Source of the DNA: Amycolatopsis iheyensis
Lineage (GTDB): Bacteria; Actinomycetota; Actinomycetes; Mycobacteriales; Pseudonocardiaceae
Assembly (NCBI RefSeq): GCF_024703995.1
Contig: NZ_JAMXQV010000005.1
Coordinates: 1-44,981 of the forward strand
Direction of reading: 5' to 3'
DNA: 44,981 nucleotides
Shown: piece after piece, positions 1 to 9,056 of the stretch
How the letters are laid out: each line of letters begins with the position of its first letter
Numbering within the stretch: position 1 is the stretch's first letter
The notes under the pieces: model-generated
What the model saw: the letters and a program-made list of their open reading frames with translations, nothing else
Databases searched by the model: none
Told to the model about the DNA's origin: nothing
Made by a program: the position numbers and the translations under genes

Positions 1-120
1 CGGTCGGTCGATGCCACCAGACCCGGTGACACCACCCCCCGGATCATGCCTTCGACTGGGGGCGCAAGTCATGCCGGGCCTGGTGACCACAGCTCCTTGA
101 TCAGGAACCACGAAAAAGGT

Positions 121-701
121 AACGGGGGCGCCATGTCGCTCTACCGCCACATCACGAACAAGGACGACCTCGTCACGCAGATGGCCGACCTCGTCTTCGG
201 CGAAGTGGAACTGCCCGATCCGGGGCCGACGGGCTGGCGCGCCAAGCTCGAACTGGTCGCACGACGGCAATGGCCCTGTTCTGGCGGCACCTCTGGCTGC
301 CCAAAGCGGTCTCGTTCACCCGTCCTTCGCTCGCGCCGAACATGATGCAGCACACCGAATGGACTCTGCGTGCGCTGGACGGCTTGGGCCTGTCACTGCG
401 CACGCGCATGCAGGAAGCGCTCGCGCTGCACTCGCTGGTGCTCAACGCCGCGTTGTCCACAGCGGACGAAATGGAGGCCGAGCAGGAGACCGGAGTGACC
501 CTCGCTCGCTGGTTGCAGACGCAGCAGACCAGGACCGAGGAGCTGTTGGCGAGCGGCCGGTTCCCCCTGCTGGCCCAAGTGCACGAGGAAATGGTGCCCG
601 ATCTCGACGAGCTGTTCGAGTACTGTCTCGACCGGCACCTCGACGGATTCGCGATCCTGGTGGCCGAGCAGGAGGCTCGCCGGGTTGGTGAACCGAAGTG
701 A
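121..701 (+). pseudogene. TetR-family regulator remnant (5'-truncated, frameshifted)
   Basis: Two overlapping frames together give most of a TetR regulator. From the ATG at 133 one frame reads the end of the helix-turn-helix (MSLYRHITNKDDL, the recognition helix and following loop) and runs to about 262. The C-terminal ligand-binding domain then continues in another frame (ALFWRHLWLPKAVSFTRP, then HTEWTLRALDGLGL) to the stop at 701. A single indel near 255-270 would rejoin them. Helices 1-2 of the DNA-binding domain, which should lie upstream of 133, are not found in any frame, so the gene is also 5'-truncated. The C-terminal part resembles the TetR_C class that follows an 'AMSLYRH' type HTH. 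It is probably non-functional; a sequencing indel could explain the frameshift but not the missing N-terminus. Confidence 0.75.
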
Positions 702-927
702 CGGCTGCGCGGCCGGCATGATCCGATTCCGGCCGGACGGTGGTCGCTGCTGCGGAGCGAGCGCTACGACGCGCTGAAGCCGACCGAGTTCGCGGCTCGG
801 GCCGCGTCATCCCGGGCAGCGCTGGTGCGTCCAAGCCCGGCGCGAGGGTAGGTACCCGGGTCGGGTGGTAGCGGTGGCGCGGGTGCCGCGATCTCCGGTG
901 TCCGCAAGGACTCTCAGGGCGACCGAC

Positions 928-950
928 CCGGCCCGGAGACGACGGGCCGG
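928..950 (-). terminator. GC hairpin downstream of the GAF-ANTAR gene
   Basis: Perfect 8-bp inverted repeat, CCGGCCCG at 928-935 and CGGGCCGG at 943-950, with a 7-nt loop. It lies about 40 nt past the stop of the minus-strand GAF-ANTAR gene. There is no T-tract, so it is only a candidate terminator. Confidence 0.4.
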
Positions 951-991
951 CTGAGGCGCTTCCGGTGTGGATCGTAGGGTTTGATGGGCGG

Positions 992-1726
992 TCAGTCGGC
1001 AGTCCTCGGCCGACCCGAAACCTCGACGACGAATCGACCGGCGACGTCGCGCAGCTTGGTGTTGGTCTGCTGGGATTCGGTGACCAGTCTCCGCATGGCG
1101 GTTTCGGCGTCGATGCGGTGAATGGCCATGAGCATGCCCTTGGCTTGTTCGATCACCGCGCGGGAACGCATGGCGGTGGTGAGGTGCTCGCACTGTTCGG
1201 CCGCGTGACGGTAGCGGCGCGCGCTGCGCAGCCCGAACGAGACGAGGGTGGTGTAGACGGTGATCAGGTGCGATTCCGCCGCGGCGAACCCGTGGTCGCC
1301 GAAGCCGAACAGGTTCAGCGCACCGGCGAGCGTGTCGTCCACGCGCAGGGGCGCGGCCAGGTAGCTGCCGACGCCGAAAGCGGAGGCGCGGCGGGCGAAC
1401 TCCGGAAACCGGTCGGCCGCGTTCGGCATGGCGATCCGCACGACGTCACCGGTTTCGGCGGCGCGCAGGCAGGGTCCGGTGCCGGCCTGGTACTGGCCGC
1501 GGTCGATCTCGACCGCGCGCGGGTCGGAGTGCGCGGCGGTTTCGGGTTCACCGTGGTGGAAGGCGGTGATACTCGCCATGTCGGCATCGGGGAACGCTCG
1601 CACAGCCTCGGCGACGATGGTGTCGAGAACGCTTTGTTCGCCTTCGTCGCTCTCGAAGGACTCGGTCAGCGATCGGGCCGCGCCGGCGAGCTCGTCGAAC
1701 GCGCGGGGCAGGTCTTGGTCGAGCAT
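992..1726 (-). CDS. GAF and ANTAR domain-containing regulator
   Basis: A 244-residue soluble regulator. A GAF sensor domain occupies about residues 30-165 (GPCLRAAETGD at 84-94, a typical ANTAR-linked GAF signature). A C-terminal ANTAR domain at about 178-235 carries the conserved RAVIEQAKGMLM helix and the NTKLRDVA motif. ANTAR domains bind paired hexanucleotide hairpins in nascent RNA and act as antiterminators; in actinobacteria the GAF-ANTAR proteins are often stress responsive. The ATG at 1726 is preceded by CAGGAGC at a good distance. It appears monocistronic. No cognate two-hexaloop RNA target was identified by eye in the window. The family is clear; its ligand and targets are unknown. 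Confidence 0.9.
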   Translation of the reverse strand: MLDQDLPRAFDELAGAARSLTESFESDEGEQSVLDTIVAEAVRAFPDADMASITAFHHGEPETAAHSDPRAVEIDRGQYQAGTGPCLRAAETGDVVRIAMPNAADRFPEFARRASAFGVGSYLAAPLRVDDTLAGALNLFGFGDHGFAAAESHLITVYTTLVSFGLRSARRYRHAAEQCEHLTTAMRSRAVIEQAKGMLMAIHRIDAETAMRRLVTESQQTNTKLRDVAGRFVVEVSGRPRTAD

Positions 1727-2089
1727 GGTCGCTCCTGTCGAACTGTGGCGGGTGCGTGCGGAGGCCGATCCCGGCCTCTTGCCGCCGCTGTGGTTTCAAC
1801 GGAGCGGCCGGAAGCGTAACCGCCGGCACCGACACTTTCCGAGCAGCGACGGTCCAGTGTCGCCCGTGATACGGGGAAAGGCCGGTAGTTGCGCTGGATG
1901 CCGTCGGGTCAGCCCCTCACGGTGGATGGACAGTGTGGTGGATCACATCCGGTGGTCGCTTCGCGCGAGTCGCGTGTGAGACGGTGCGAAAGGGGTATGC
2001 GCCGGTGTCTTGCCTACGCGCAAGGCGGCTGAAAAGGGGTGGCGCCGGTTCAGCCAGCAGCCGGCGCCACCGCCGGGGACGTGGTTCCG
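1727..2089. other. Intergenic region upstream of the GAF-ANTAR gene
   Basis: No credible coding frame. It holds the presumed promoter of the GAF-ANTAR gene (minus strand) and, at its right end, the terminator of the AI-2E-family gene. No repeat beyond that terminator stood out. Confidence 0.5.
2038..2071 (-). terminator. Rho-independent terminator of the AI-2E-family gene
   Basis: Perfect 11-bp inverted repeat, GGTGGCGCCGG at 2038-2048 and CCGGCGCCACC at 2061-2071, with a 12-nt loop. Read on the minus strand the stem is followed by CCCCTTTTC. It sits 19 nt beyond the stop codon at 2090, which makes this a textbook intrinsic terminator. Confidence 0.85.
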
Positions 2090-3262
2090 TCATGCCTGGT
2101 CGAGCCGAGGGTAGAGCACCTCCTTGACCAGCAGGAGGATCGCCGCGGCGACGGGAATGGCGACCAGGGCCCCGATGATGCCCAGCAATGCTCCGCCGAC
2201 CAGGACGGCCACGACGGTGATCAGCGCGGGGACCTTGAGCGCCGTGCCGATGATCTTCGGGACCAGCAGGTAGTCCTCGGCCAGCCGGTAGACGAGCGCG
2301 AACCCGACGGTGGCCAGGCACACCGGCAGCGACACCGTGAGCGCGACGACGCTGATCAGCACGCCGCCGATCACGGACCCCACCACCGGGATGAGATCCA
2401 GGACCGCGACCGCGACGGCCAGCAGAGCCGCGTAGGGCACCCCGAAGACCAGCAGCCAGATCAGGGTGAGCACGCCGGCGATCACGGAGACGGCCAGGTT
2501 GCCCAGGACGTAACCGCCGACCTTGGCGAAGATGTCGTCGCCGATCAGGATGGCGCGTGGCCGGCGGGAATGCGGGATCAGCCGGTACATCGTGGTGCGG
2601 ATCCGGGGCAGGTCGGCGACGAAGTAGATCGTCAGGACGATCACGACCAGCGCGTCGGTGACGACGCCGAACACCGCTTTGCCCGCGCCCAGGACGCCAC
2701 TGGTGAGGCTGCCGCCCGAGCTGAACGCCGACTGGACGGCCTGTTGCAGGTGGAACCGGTCGTTGAGCCGGCCGAGGAACGTGGTGTGGTCCTGGAGCTG
2801 ACGCACGTAGTCCGGTGCCTGGTCGACCAGGGCGGTCGCCTGTTCGACGATGACGGGGATGGCGGCGGCGAGGAAGCCACCCAGCACCGCGAGCGCGGCG
2901 ACGAACACGGCGGCGACGGCGAGCCAGCGCGGGAAGCGGTGGTTGACCAGCCACGACACGACGGGTTCCAGGCCGATGGCCAGGAACAGGGCGAGCCCGA
3001 CCAGGACGAGGATCTGTTCGGCGCCGGCGAGGAGCTGGATGAGGCCGTAGGTCACGGCGACGCCGGCGGCGGCGGTCATGCCGATGAAGAAGGGGGACCG
3101 GCGGTCGAGGCGTTTGCCGACCGTGCCCAGCGGTTGTTCGGGGGTGCTGATTTCGGCGGCTTCGGCTTCGGCCTCGGCGACCGTGCCCTCGTCGGTGTCG
3201 CTGTGCGGTTGCCCGACCAGCGGATGGTGAGCTTCGGCGGCGGGGCCGGAGGGTGACGTCAT
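2090..3262 (-). CDS. AI-2E family transporter (TqsA/YdiK-like membrane protein)
   Basis: A 390-residue multi-pass membrane protein of the AI-2E exporter family (PF01594), fold and length typical. A hydrophilic acidic N-terminus (about 50 residues, Glu/Ala/Pro rich) is followed by a TM pair (FFIGMTAAAGVAV onwards), a soluble middle region (residues about 125-200), and a C-terminal block of TM helices containing DLIPVVGSVIGGVL, a hallmark of the family. Members export autoinducer-2 or other small molecules, or act as Na+/H+ antiporters, so the substrate cannot be named. The ATG at 3262 is chosen because the family's alignable sequence starts well inside it and the longer frame extends into Arg-rich noncoding-like sequence. 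It is followed by a strong terminator. Confidence 0.85.
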   Translation of the reverse strand: MTSPSGPAAEAHHPLVGQPHSDTDEGTVAEAEAEAAEISTPEQPLGTVGKRLDRRSPFFIGMTAAAGVAVTYGLIQLLAGAEQILVLVGLALFLAIGLEPVVSWLVNHRFPRWLAVAAVFVAALAVLGGFLAAAIPVIVEQATALVDQAPDYVRQLQDHTTFLGRLNDRFHLQQAVQSAFSSGGSLTSGVLGAGKAVFGVVTDALVVIVLTIYFVADLPRIRTTMYRLIPHSRRPRAILIGDDIFAKVGGYVLGNLAVSVIAGVLTLIWLLVFGVPYAALLAVAVAVLDLIPVVGSVIGGVLISVVALTVSLPVCLATVGFALVYRLAEDYLLVPKIIGTALKVPALITVVAVLVGGALLGIIGALVAIPVAAAILLLVKEVLYPRLDQA

Positions 3263-3469
3263 GGGATACCGCGCTGTCTCGCACCGGGCGGTGCGTGGGG
3301 GAGGGCCGGCTCGATCGTGAAGAGCGATCTGCGCGCTGGTGATCGGCTGGTGGCTCAACCTCGCGCAGGATAGCGATCCGCGCCGGAATCCAAACCTCGT
3401 TCGCGGCACCCGTTATGCGGATGGCATCGGGACTTCGCGGATCTGGTGATGGCGGTGGCCCGCTGGGCG

Positions 3470-3754
3470 TCAGCCGATCGCCGTCCTGCGGTCGAGGTAC
3501 TCGACGGTGCAGCCGGCGAGCCGCCGCGCGGCGTCCTCGGCGTGTGCCAGGCACAGCCTGCCGCCCTCGCCGTCTTCGTCGGTGACGACCGTGGCGACCG
3601 GTTCCGCACACGGGCTGTGGAGCCGGTCGTAGCTCCACTCGCGGCCGCAGCCGATGACGGTGCACCGGGCCCGGTCGGTGTCGGACCGCAGTGTCATCCC
3701 GTGGACGGGGCAGACGCCCCACGGAACGTCGCACATGTTCGGGTCACGAGACAC
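3470..3754 (-). CDS. Small Cys-rich (zinc-ribbon-like) protein, 5' end uncertain
   Basis: A 94-residue frame from a GTG, with Cys spread in CxxH/CxxxxC patterns (CPVHG, RCTVIGCGREW, LCLAH), suggesting a structural zinc site. No known function recognised. Neither the GTG at 3754 nor the internal ATG has a ribosome-binding site. Upstream, two other frames carry protein-like sequence that would join smoothly: MPEQKTPEPLPTTG from an ATG at 3898, then SLNRLAQPMDKATDDLEDY, then TPEQISRTAEYLVRVRVS running into this frame. The real ancestral gene therefore probably began at 3898 and has suffered two frame slips near 3850 and 3800. It is either a decayed gene or an affected assembly. Confidence 0.55.
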   Translation of the reverse strand: MSRDPNMCDVPWGVCPVHGMTLRSDTDRARCTVIGCGREWSYDRLHSPCAEPVATVVTDEDGEGGRLCLAHAEDAARRLAGCTVEYLDRRTAIG

Positions 3755-3980
3755 CCGGACGCGGACGAGGTACTCGGCGGTCCGGGAGATCTGCTCGGGT
3801 GTAGTCCTCCAGGTCGTCGGTGGCCTTGTCCATCGGCTGGGCCAGCCGGTTCAGGCTCCCGTCGTCGGCAGCGGCTCGGGCGTCTTCTGCTCAGGCATCG
3901 TCGTCCGTGGAGGTGAGGGAGCGGGAGGAGGCCACCGATGAGCTCTTTCTCACCCATCCGCGAATCCGGGTAATCGCCGC

Positions 3981-5786
3981 TCACCCGTCCAAGGCACGGT
4001 CGAGGTTGATCGCGGAACTGATCAGGGACAGGTGGGTGAAGGCCTGGGGAAAGTTGCCCAGCTGGTCACCGGTCAGGCCGATCTGCTCGGCGTACAGACC
4101 GACGTGGTTGGCGTAGGTGAACATCTTTTCCAGCGCCAGCCGGGCGTCTTCCACCCGGCCGGTGCGGGCCAGGGCTTCCACGTACCAGAACGAGCAGATG
4201 GAGAACGTGCCCTCGGCGCCGTCCACCCCGTCCGGCGCCTCCTCCGGGTCGTAGCGGAAGACCAGGCTGTCGACGACGAGTGACCGCTCCAATGCGGCCA
4301 CGGTGGAGACGAACCGCGGATCGGTGGGACTGCAGAACTTCACCAGCGGCATCAGCAGCAGGGACGCGTCGGGGACGAAGTGGTCGTAGTGCTGCGAAAA
4401 GCTGTTCTCCTCCGCGCTCCAGCCGCGGGTCTGGATCTGCTCGTAGATCTCGTCGCGGACGCTCGTCCAGCGGCCGAGGTCGGCGGGCAGGCCCCGGCGG
4501 CGGGCGACGCGGATCATGCGCTCGATCCCCACCCAGCACATCAGCCGGGAGAACGTGTGGTTCTGCCGTCCGGAGCGCGCTTCCCAGATCCCTTCGTCCG
4601 GCTGGTCCCAGTGCTCGAACAGCCAGTCCAGCACCTGGACGAGGTTGTGCCACGCCTGGTGGGAAATGCCGGCGCTGTACTTGTCGAACAGGTAGATCGA
4701 GTCGATCAGCTCGCCGTAGATGTCCAGTTGCAGCTGCCGGGCCGCGGCGTTGCCGATCCGGACCGGCGCGGAGCCGCGGTAGCCCTCCCAGTGGCCGAGG
4801 ACTTCTTCTTCGCGCGCGGGTTCGCCGTCGATGGTGTACATCACCCGCAACGGGCCGAGGTCGCCGTCGCCGGGGTCGTCGAAGCGGTCGGTGAGCCAGC
4901 CGAAGAAGTCCTCCGCTTCGCAGGTGAAGCCCAGGCGCAGCAAGGCGTAGAGCGAAAACGCGGCGTCCCGGATCCACACGTGCCGGTAGTCCCAGTTGCG
5001 CTCGCCGCCGACCTGTTCCGGCAGCCCGCAGGTCGGCGCGGCGATGATCGCGCCGGACGGTTCGTGGGTGAGCAGTTTCAGCAGGAGCGCGGAGCGGTGC
5101 ACCATCTCCCGCCAGCGGCCGGTGTAGGTGGACTGCTCGATCCAGGACCGCCAGAACCCCACCGTGGCCCGGAAAAGGTCCTCGACCTCGTCGTCCAGTG
5201 GGCCGCCGGGCGGGTCGCCGTCGAGCACCTCGAGCACGAACACGGCGGTGTCGCCGGGGCCGAGGTCGAACTCGCCGGCGATCCCGCCGTCGGTGGGCTC
5301 CAGCGGGATCGACGTGCGCAGGCCCAGCCGCAGCCCCGGGCCGTCGAAGACGACCCCGTTCCCGTCGGTTTCGGTCCGGTGTGCCGCGCGGCCGTAGTCG
5401 AACCGGGGGCGGACGTCGGTGCTCACGCGGACGTGGCCGCGGATGTTCACCACCCGCCGGACCAGTCGTTGTCGGTGGTCGGGGTCGCGCCGGCACCGGA
5501 TCGGCATGAAGTCCTGGACCTCGACGATGCCGTCCTCGGTGAGGAAGCGGGTGACGAGGATGTTGGAGTCGGGGATGTAGAACTGGTGCCGGTTGGTCAC
5601 TTCGCACACGGGGTGCAGTGCCCACCGGCCGCCGTCGTCGGCGTCGAGCAGGGCGCCGAACACGCTGGGGGAGTCGAACCGGGGTGCGCAGAACCAGCTG
5701 ATCCCGCCGTCGGTGCCGACGACGGCGGCGGTGCGCAGGTCGCCGATGAGACCGTGCTCGGCGATCGGGAGGTACCGCTCGCTCAT
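3981..5786 (-). CDS. Glycoside hydrolase family 15 protein (trehalase/glucoamylase-like)
   Basis: A 601-residue GH15 enzyme, a length matching mycobacterial-type trehalases and bacterial glucoamylase-like proteins. An N-terminal beta-sandwich domain (residues 1 to about 230; [19 protein letters not shown] start) precedes the (alpha/alpha)6 barrel. Conserved blocks include [12 protein letters not shown] at 263-274, [18 protein letters not shown] at 397-414 (Glu402 is the likely catalytic acid) and [13 protein letters not shown] near 577-589. It should hydrolyse an alpha-glucoside such as trehalose or maltodextrin to glucose; trehalase is the better guess from family precedent in actinobacteria. 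The ATG at 5786 has GGAGGG upstream and overlaps the stop of the G6PD-like gene by 4 nt (ATGA), so the two are translationally coupled. Confidence 0.9.
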   Translation of the reverse strand: MSERYLPIAEHGLIGDLRTAAVVGTDGGISWFCAPRFDSPSVFGALLDADDGGRWALHPVCEVTNRHQFYIPDSNILVTRFLTEDGIVEVQDFMPIRCRRDPDHRQRLVRRVVNIRGHVRVSTDVRPRFDYGRAAHRTETDGNGVVFDGPGLRLGLRTSIPLEPTDGGIAGEFDLGPGDTAVFVLEVLDGDPPGGPLDDEVEDLFRATVGFWRSWIEQSTYTGRWREMVHRSALLLKLLTHEPSGAIIAAPTCGLPEQVGGERNWDYRHVWIRDAAFSLYALLRLGFTCEAEDFFGWLTDRFDDPGDGDLGPLRVMYTIDGEPAREEEVLGHWEGYRGSAPVRIGNAAARQLQLDIYGELIDSIYLFDKYSAGISHQAWHNLVQVLDWLFEHWDQPDEGIWEARSGRQNHTFSRLMCWVGIERMIRVARRRGLPADLGRWTSVRDEIYEQIQTRGWSAEENSFSQHYDHFVPDASLLLMPLVKFCSPTDPRFVSTVAALERSLVVDSLVFRYDPEEAPDGVDGAEGTFSICSFWYVEALARTGRVEDARLALEKMFTYANHVGLYAEQIGLTGDQLGNFPQAFTHLSLISSAINLDRALDG

Positions 5787-6964
5787 CGGCCCTCCGCGTT
5801 CCGCGGTCCCTGCGAACCGCGGTCGTACCGCTGGGTGGGCGGCGGCGAGTCCAGTACCGGTGCGGCCACCTCCCACAGCCGCTCGACTTCCTCGGCGCTG
5901 GTGAACCAGGTCCGGTCACCCCGCAGCGCGTCAAGCAGCAGGTGCGCGTACGGCGTCGCTTCCGACTCGTCGGTGAGGTCGAAGCGGTGCGGGCCGGCCG
6001 TGACCACGATGTGTGTCTCGGCCAGTGCCTTGCCGGTCCGCAGGAGGAAGGGCACGCCTCGCCAGCGCCCGGTGTCGACGAATGCTTCCAGCGCGACATA
6101 CGTTTCCCGGTCGGATTCCGGGTCGACGTCGTCTTCGTCGCGGTAGCCCTCGTACTGGCCGAACACCGTGCGTGCCGGGTCGAAGGGCCGCAGCGCCCGG
6201 AACACCGCCAGCTTGGCGGCGTGCAGGCTTTCGGCGTCGGGGTGGTTCGGCGGATCCATGGCCAGGACGCCGAGGACCTGGCACAGGTGGGTGGGGACCA
6301 TGTCGCGGAAGGTGCCGGTGGACTCCATGAAGGACCCGCGGCCTTCGATGTCGATTTCCTCGGGCACGTCGATCCGCACGGACGACACCGGCCCGGTCAG
6401 CTTCCCGGGCAGGTCCCGGACCGCGTCCTTGCCGAGGAAGTGGTCGATCCGGAAGATCCGCTCTTCGGGGAAGACGGCCCGGACGGTTTCGTTCAGCTCG
6501 CGGGCCGAGGCGAGGTCGTGACCGAACGGCTTCTCGACGATCAGGCGCGCGTCCTCGGCCAGACCGGTGTCACCGAGCATGCGCACCATGGGCCCCATCG
6601 CCTCCGGCGGCACGGAAAGGTACAGCATCGTCCGGGCGCCGTCGCCCAGCTCCGCAAGCGCCGCGCGCACGGCCGCGGCGAGGTCTTCACCGTCGTCGCT
6701 GTCGGACGTCACGAACGAGAGGTGGCCGGCGAAGACGTCCCAGGTCGCCGTGTCGATATCGCCGAACTCCCGGACGTCCCGGCCGAGGGTGTCACGGAAT
6801 TCGCGGTCGCTTCCCGGCGACGTCCGCCCCGTGCCGATCACCCGGAATCCGTCCGGCAGGCCGCCCGCCCGCCACAGCCGGACGACACCGGGGAACAGCA
6901 GTCGCTTGGCCAGGTCGCCGGTGGCACCGAAGATCACCAGGACGTGCGGAGGGATCTCCGACAT
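5783..6964 (-). CDS. zwf: Glucose-6-phosphate dehydrogenase-like protein (short form)
   Basis: A 393-residue member of the G6PD family, which normally is about 480-510 residues. The NADP-binding motif GATGDLAK is at 13-20, EKPFG at 144-148, the substrate/catalytic signature RIDHFLGK at 172-179, and the catalytic-base histidine is kept in DMVPTH (His226). After RIDHFLGK, canonical enzymes have a block with RFxN, FEP and WN; here the chain goes straight to [15 protein letters not shown], about ten residues shorter and without those residues. The C-terminus is also shortened. It would feed glucose-6-phosphate into the oxidative pentose phosphate route and make NADPH, consistent with coupling to the glucose-releasing GH15 gene. 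Activity and substrate are less certain because of the missing block. The gene symbol is by homology only; a full-length zwf may exist elsewhere. Confidence 0.8.
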   Translation of the reverse strand: MSEIPPHVLVIFGATGDLAKRLLFPGVVRLWRAGGLPDGFRVIGTGRTSPGSDREFRDTLGRDVREFGDIDTATWDVFAGHLSFVTSDSDDGEDLAAAVRAALAELGDGARTMLYLSVPPEAMGPMVRMLGDTGLAEDARLIVEKPFGHDLASARELNETVRAVFPEERIFRIDHFLGKDAVRDLPGKLTGPVSSVRIDVPEEIDIEGRGSFMESTGTFRDMVPTHLCQVLGVLAMDPPNHPDAESLHAAKLAVFRALRPFDPARTVFGQYEGYRDEDDVDPESDRETYVALEAFVDTGRWRGVPFLLRTGKALAETHIVVTAGPHRFDLTDESEATPYAHLLLDALRGDRTWFTSAEEVERLWEVAAPVLDSPPPTQRYDRGSQGPRNAEGR

Positions 6965-7235
6965 GGGGGCACCTCGTTCGATGGTCGGGGATTTCAGGTC
7001 CAGGCGACCGGATGCTAGGCGTCCGTTCGGGGCCTCGCACCGCGAAGGACGGGGTCGGCATCACTCGTGCGGGTCATTTCGGAGCGCTGCACCCTCGCCG
7101 GGCTTGGCCGGTGACTTTGCGGGTACCCACGCACAGTTCGGGTCGGGGTCGCCGGAACCGGCACCGATCGTCGACCTGGCCGACGGCGCCCGGCGCTTCG
7201 AGACGGCCGGAAACCCACTGAAGACGGAGGACTCC

Positions 7236-7715
7236 ATGAGCGACGACGATCACCGCATCGTCACCGAGATCGCGCGGAAGGTCCGCACGGCGATGATCAC
7301 CAGCCGCGGCGCGGACGGCAGGCTGACCAGCCGGCCGATGACGAGCCAGCGGATGGACTTCGATGGCACCGCCTGGTTCTTCGTCAGCAGGACCGCCGAC
7401 CTGGTCGCGGACATCGCCCGGGACGGCCAGGTCAACGTCGGCTACGCGGGCTCCGGCTCGTGGCTGTCGCTGAGCGGCACCGCGTCCGTGGTCGACGACC
7501 GGGCCCGCAAGAACGCACTGTGGAACGAGTTCGTCGCGGCCTGGTTCCCGAACGGCCCGGACGACCCCGACGTCGTGTTGCTGAAGGTGGACGCGGACTC
7601 CGCGGAGTACTGGAACACACCCGGCGGCAAGCCCCGGGCCCTGTTCGAGATGGCGAAGGCCCGGGTGACGGGGAACCGGCCGGATCCGGGGGACAACGAC
7701 ACCGTGGACCTCTGA
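7236..7715 (+). CDS. Pyridoxamine 5'-phosphate oxidase family general stress protein
   Basis: A 159-residue split-barrel flavin-binding protein of the general stress protein 26 type (Pfam Pyrid_ox_like). Conserved features include ARKVRTAMITSRGADGRLTSRPM, the WFFVSRTADLVADI segment and the VNVGYAGSGSWLSLSGTA strand pair near the flavin site, and the C-terminal EYWNTPGGKPRALFEM typical of this stress subfamily. Members bind FMN, FAD or F420, so the cofactor is uncertain. The ATG at 7236 follows GACGGAGG at ideal spacing. It is divergent from the G6PD-like gene and 52 nt upstream of the SRPBCC gene, with which it may be co-transcribed. Confidence 0.85.
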   Translation: MSDDDHRIVTEIARKVRTAMITSRGADGRLTSRPMTSQRMDFDGTAWFFVSRTADLVADIARDGQVNVGYAGSGSWLSLSGTASVVDDRARKNALWNEFVAAWFPNGPDDPDVVLLKVDADSAEYWNTPGGKPRALFEMAKARVTGNRPDPGDNDTVDL

Positions 7716-7767
7716 CCCCGGCGGATCCCGGTTCGCAGGACTGCCACGACTACGGAAGGAAGACGCT

Positions 7768-8205
7768 GTGACCACCGTTTCCCGCACTTTCACCGTCGGC
7801 CCCGCGCCCGACGTCGTCGTCCCGTACCTCGCCGACTTCGGCCACGCCGAGCAATGGGATCCCGGCACCGAGCGGTGCACCCGCAACGACGACGGGCCCG
7901 TGCGGGTCGGGTCGTCGTGGCACAACACCTCGAAGATCGCGGGCATCAGCACGGAGCTGACCTACACGCTCGAGCAGCTTTCTGCCGATCGGATCGTGCT
8001 GGTGGGCCGCAACGACACCGCGACCTCGACCGAGACCATCGACGTCGTCGCCGACGGGAGCGGGTCGCGCCTGACCTACACGAACGACCTGGAGTTCAAG
8101 GGAGTCGCGAAACTCGCGGCGCCGCTGGGCAAAGTGGTGTTCGAGAAGCTCGGCAACGACACCGAGCGGCGGTTGACCGACGTGCTCAACGGCCTGGGCC
8201 GGTAG
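7768..8205 (+). CDS. SRPBCC family protein (polyketide cyclase/dehydrase-like)
   Basis: A 145-residue START/Bet v1-fold protein. The N-terminus (MTTVSRTFTVGPAPDVVVPYLADFGHAEQWDPG) has the typical strand followed by two helices and the WDP turn. The remaining alternating strands (STELTYTLEQL, DRIVLVGRN, SRLTYTNDLEF) and a long C-terminal helix complete the fold. Such proteins bind a hydrophobic ligand in a central cavity; no ligand can be inferred. GTG start at 7768 with GGAAGGA upstream. The stop is 6 nt before the DUF1295 gene, indicating an operon. Confidence 0.85.
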   Translation: MTTVSRTFTVGPAPDVVVPYLADFGHAEQWDPGTERCTRNDDGPVRVGSSWHNTSKIAGISTELTYTLEQLSADRIVLVGRNDTATSTETIDVVADGSGSRLTYTNDLEFKGVAKLAAPLGKVVFEKLGNDTERRLTDVLNGLGR

Positions 8206-8211
8206 CCGCCG

Positions 8212-9045
8212 ATGCGATCGCGACGACAGCCGGGGCCGGACGTGCGCAGCCTGCGCCGGGTGGCCGTGCTCTCGGCCGGGGTCGTGGCGTGTGCCCAGGC
8301 CGCCACCGCGGTGGTCGCGCTGCGTGCGGGCCGGCGTGACTACGCCGACGCGGTGTGGGGGCCCGGCTTGGCCGCGGTCGCCGTCACGAGCGCGCTGGCC
8401 GGGCGGGGTGACGTTCGGCGGCGGTGGGCGCTCGCGGCCGCGACGAGCGCGTGGGCGGTCCGGCTGGAACGTCAGATGCTCACCCGGATCCGCGGCAGCC
8501 GGGAGGAAGACCCGCGCTACACCGAGTTCCTGGACGGCGACTCGACGGCGGCCGTGGTCGGCAAGGTCTTCGTCACCCAAGGGCTGAGCCAGCTGCTGGT
8601 CTCCGCGCCGATCCAGCTGGCCGCGGCGAGCGCGCCGCCGCGCGGCCGGCGCAAGTGGCTCGCGCCGGCCGGGCTGGCGGTCATGGCCGGTGGCGCGCTG
8701 GTCGAAGCGCTGGCGGATCGCCAGAAGGCGCAGTATTCCGAGCGGGACGAGGACGAGCGGCCGGACGTGCTCGACACCGGGCTTTGGGGCTGGTCACGGC
8801 ACCCGAACTACTTCGGCGACTCACTGGTGTGGGACGGCGCGTGGCTGGCCGCGACGGCGTCCCCCTTCGGCGGGTGGACGCTGCCCGCCCCGGCCCTGAT
8901 GAGCTACCTGCTGATGTTCGCCACCGGAGCCAAGCGCACCGAACGGCGGATGCAGGACCGCCCGGGTTACCGGGACTACCAAAGCCGGGTCGCGTTCTTC
9001 TTCCCCCGGCCACCGCGGACCGCACCGACGGACGATGCAGCGTGA
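8212..9045 (+). CDS. DUF1295 domain membrane protein (steroid 5-alpha-reductase-like)
   Basis: A 277-residue integral membrane protein of the DUF1295 family, related to steroid 5-alpha reductases and isoprenylcysteine methyltransferases. The N-terminal half has several hydrophobic helices. The C-terminal half carries the diagnostic LWGWSRHPNYFGD motif (around residue 194), followed by TM segments and RRMQDRPGYRDYQSRVAFFFP. Homologous enzymes reduce double bonds of lipids with NADPH or transfer methyl groups; the substrate here is unknown. It lies 6 nt after the SRPBCC gene and ends 11 nt from the stop of the convergent metallopeptidase gene. Confidence 0.88.
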   Translation: MRSRRQPGPDVRSLRRVAVLSAGVVACAQAATAVVALRAGRRDYADAVWGPGLAAVAVTSALAGRGDVRRRWALAAATSAWAVRLERQMLTRIRGSREEDPRYTEFLDGDSTAAVVGKVFVTQGLSQLLVSAPIQLAAASAPPRGRRKWLAPAGLAVMAGGALVEALADRQKAQYSERDEDERPDVLDTGLWGWSRHPNYFGDSLVWDGAWLAATASPFGGWTLPAPALMSYLLMFATGAKRTERRMQDRPGYRDYQSRVAFFFPRPPRTAPTDDAA

Positions 9046-9056
9046 CGGTGTCGAGG

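Noticed and set aside
720..850. Plus-strand peptide frame (GRWSLLRSERYDALKPTEFAARAA) between the TetR remnant and the ANTAR gene
   Set aside because: No start codon with a ribosome-binding site and no family match; too short to support as a gene fragment.
2039..3256. Long plus-strand open frame opposite the AI-2E-family gene
   Set aside because: Low-complexity Asp/Gly/Arg/His composition typical of antisense frames in high-GC DNA; the opposite strand encodes a clear membrane protein.
4380..6146. 588-codon plus-strand open frame over the GH15 and G6PD-like genes
   Set aside because: Composition is Val/Gly/Ala/Arg rich with no motifs and it spans two well-recognised minus-strand genes; a GC-skew shadow.
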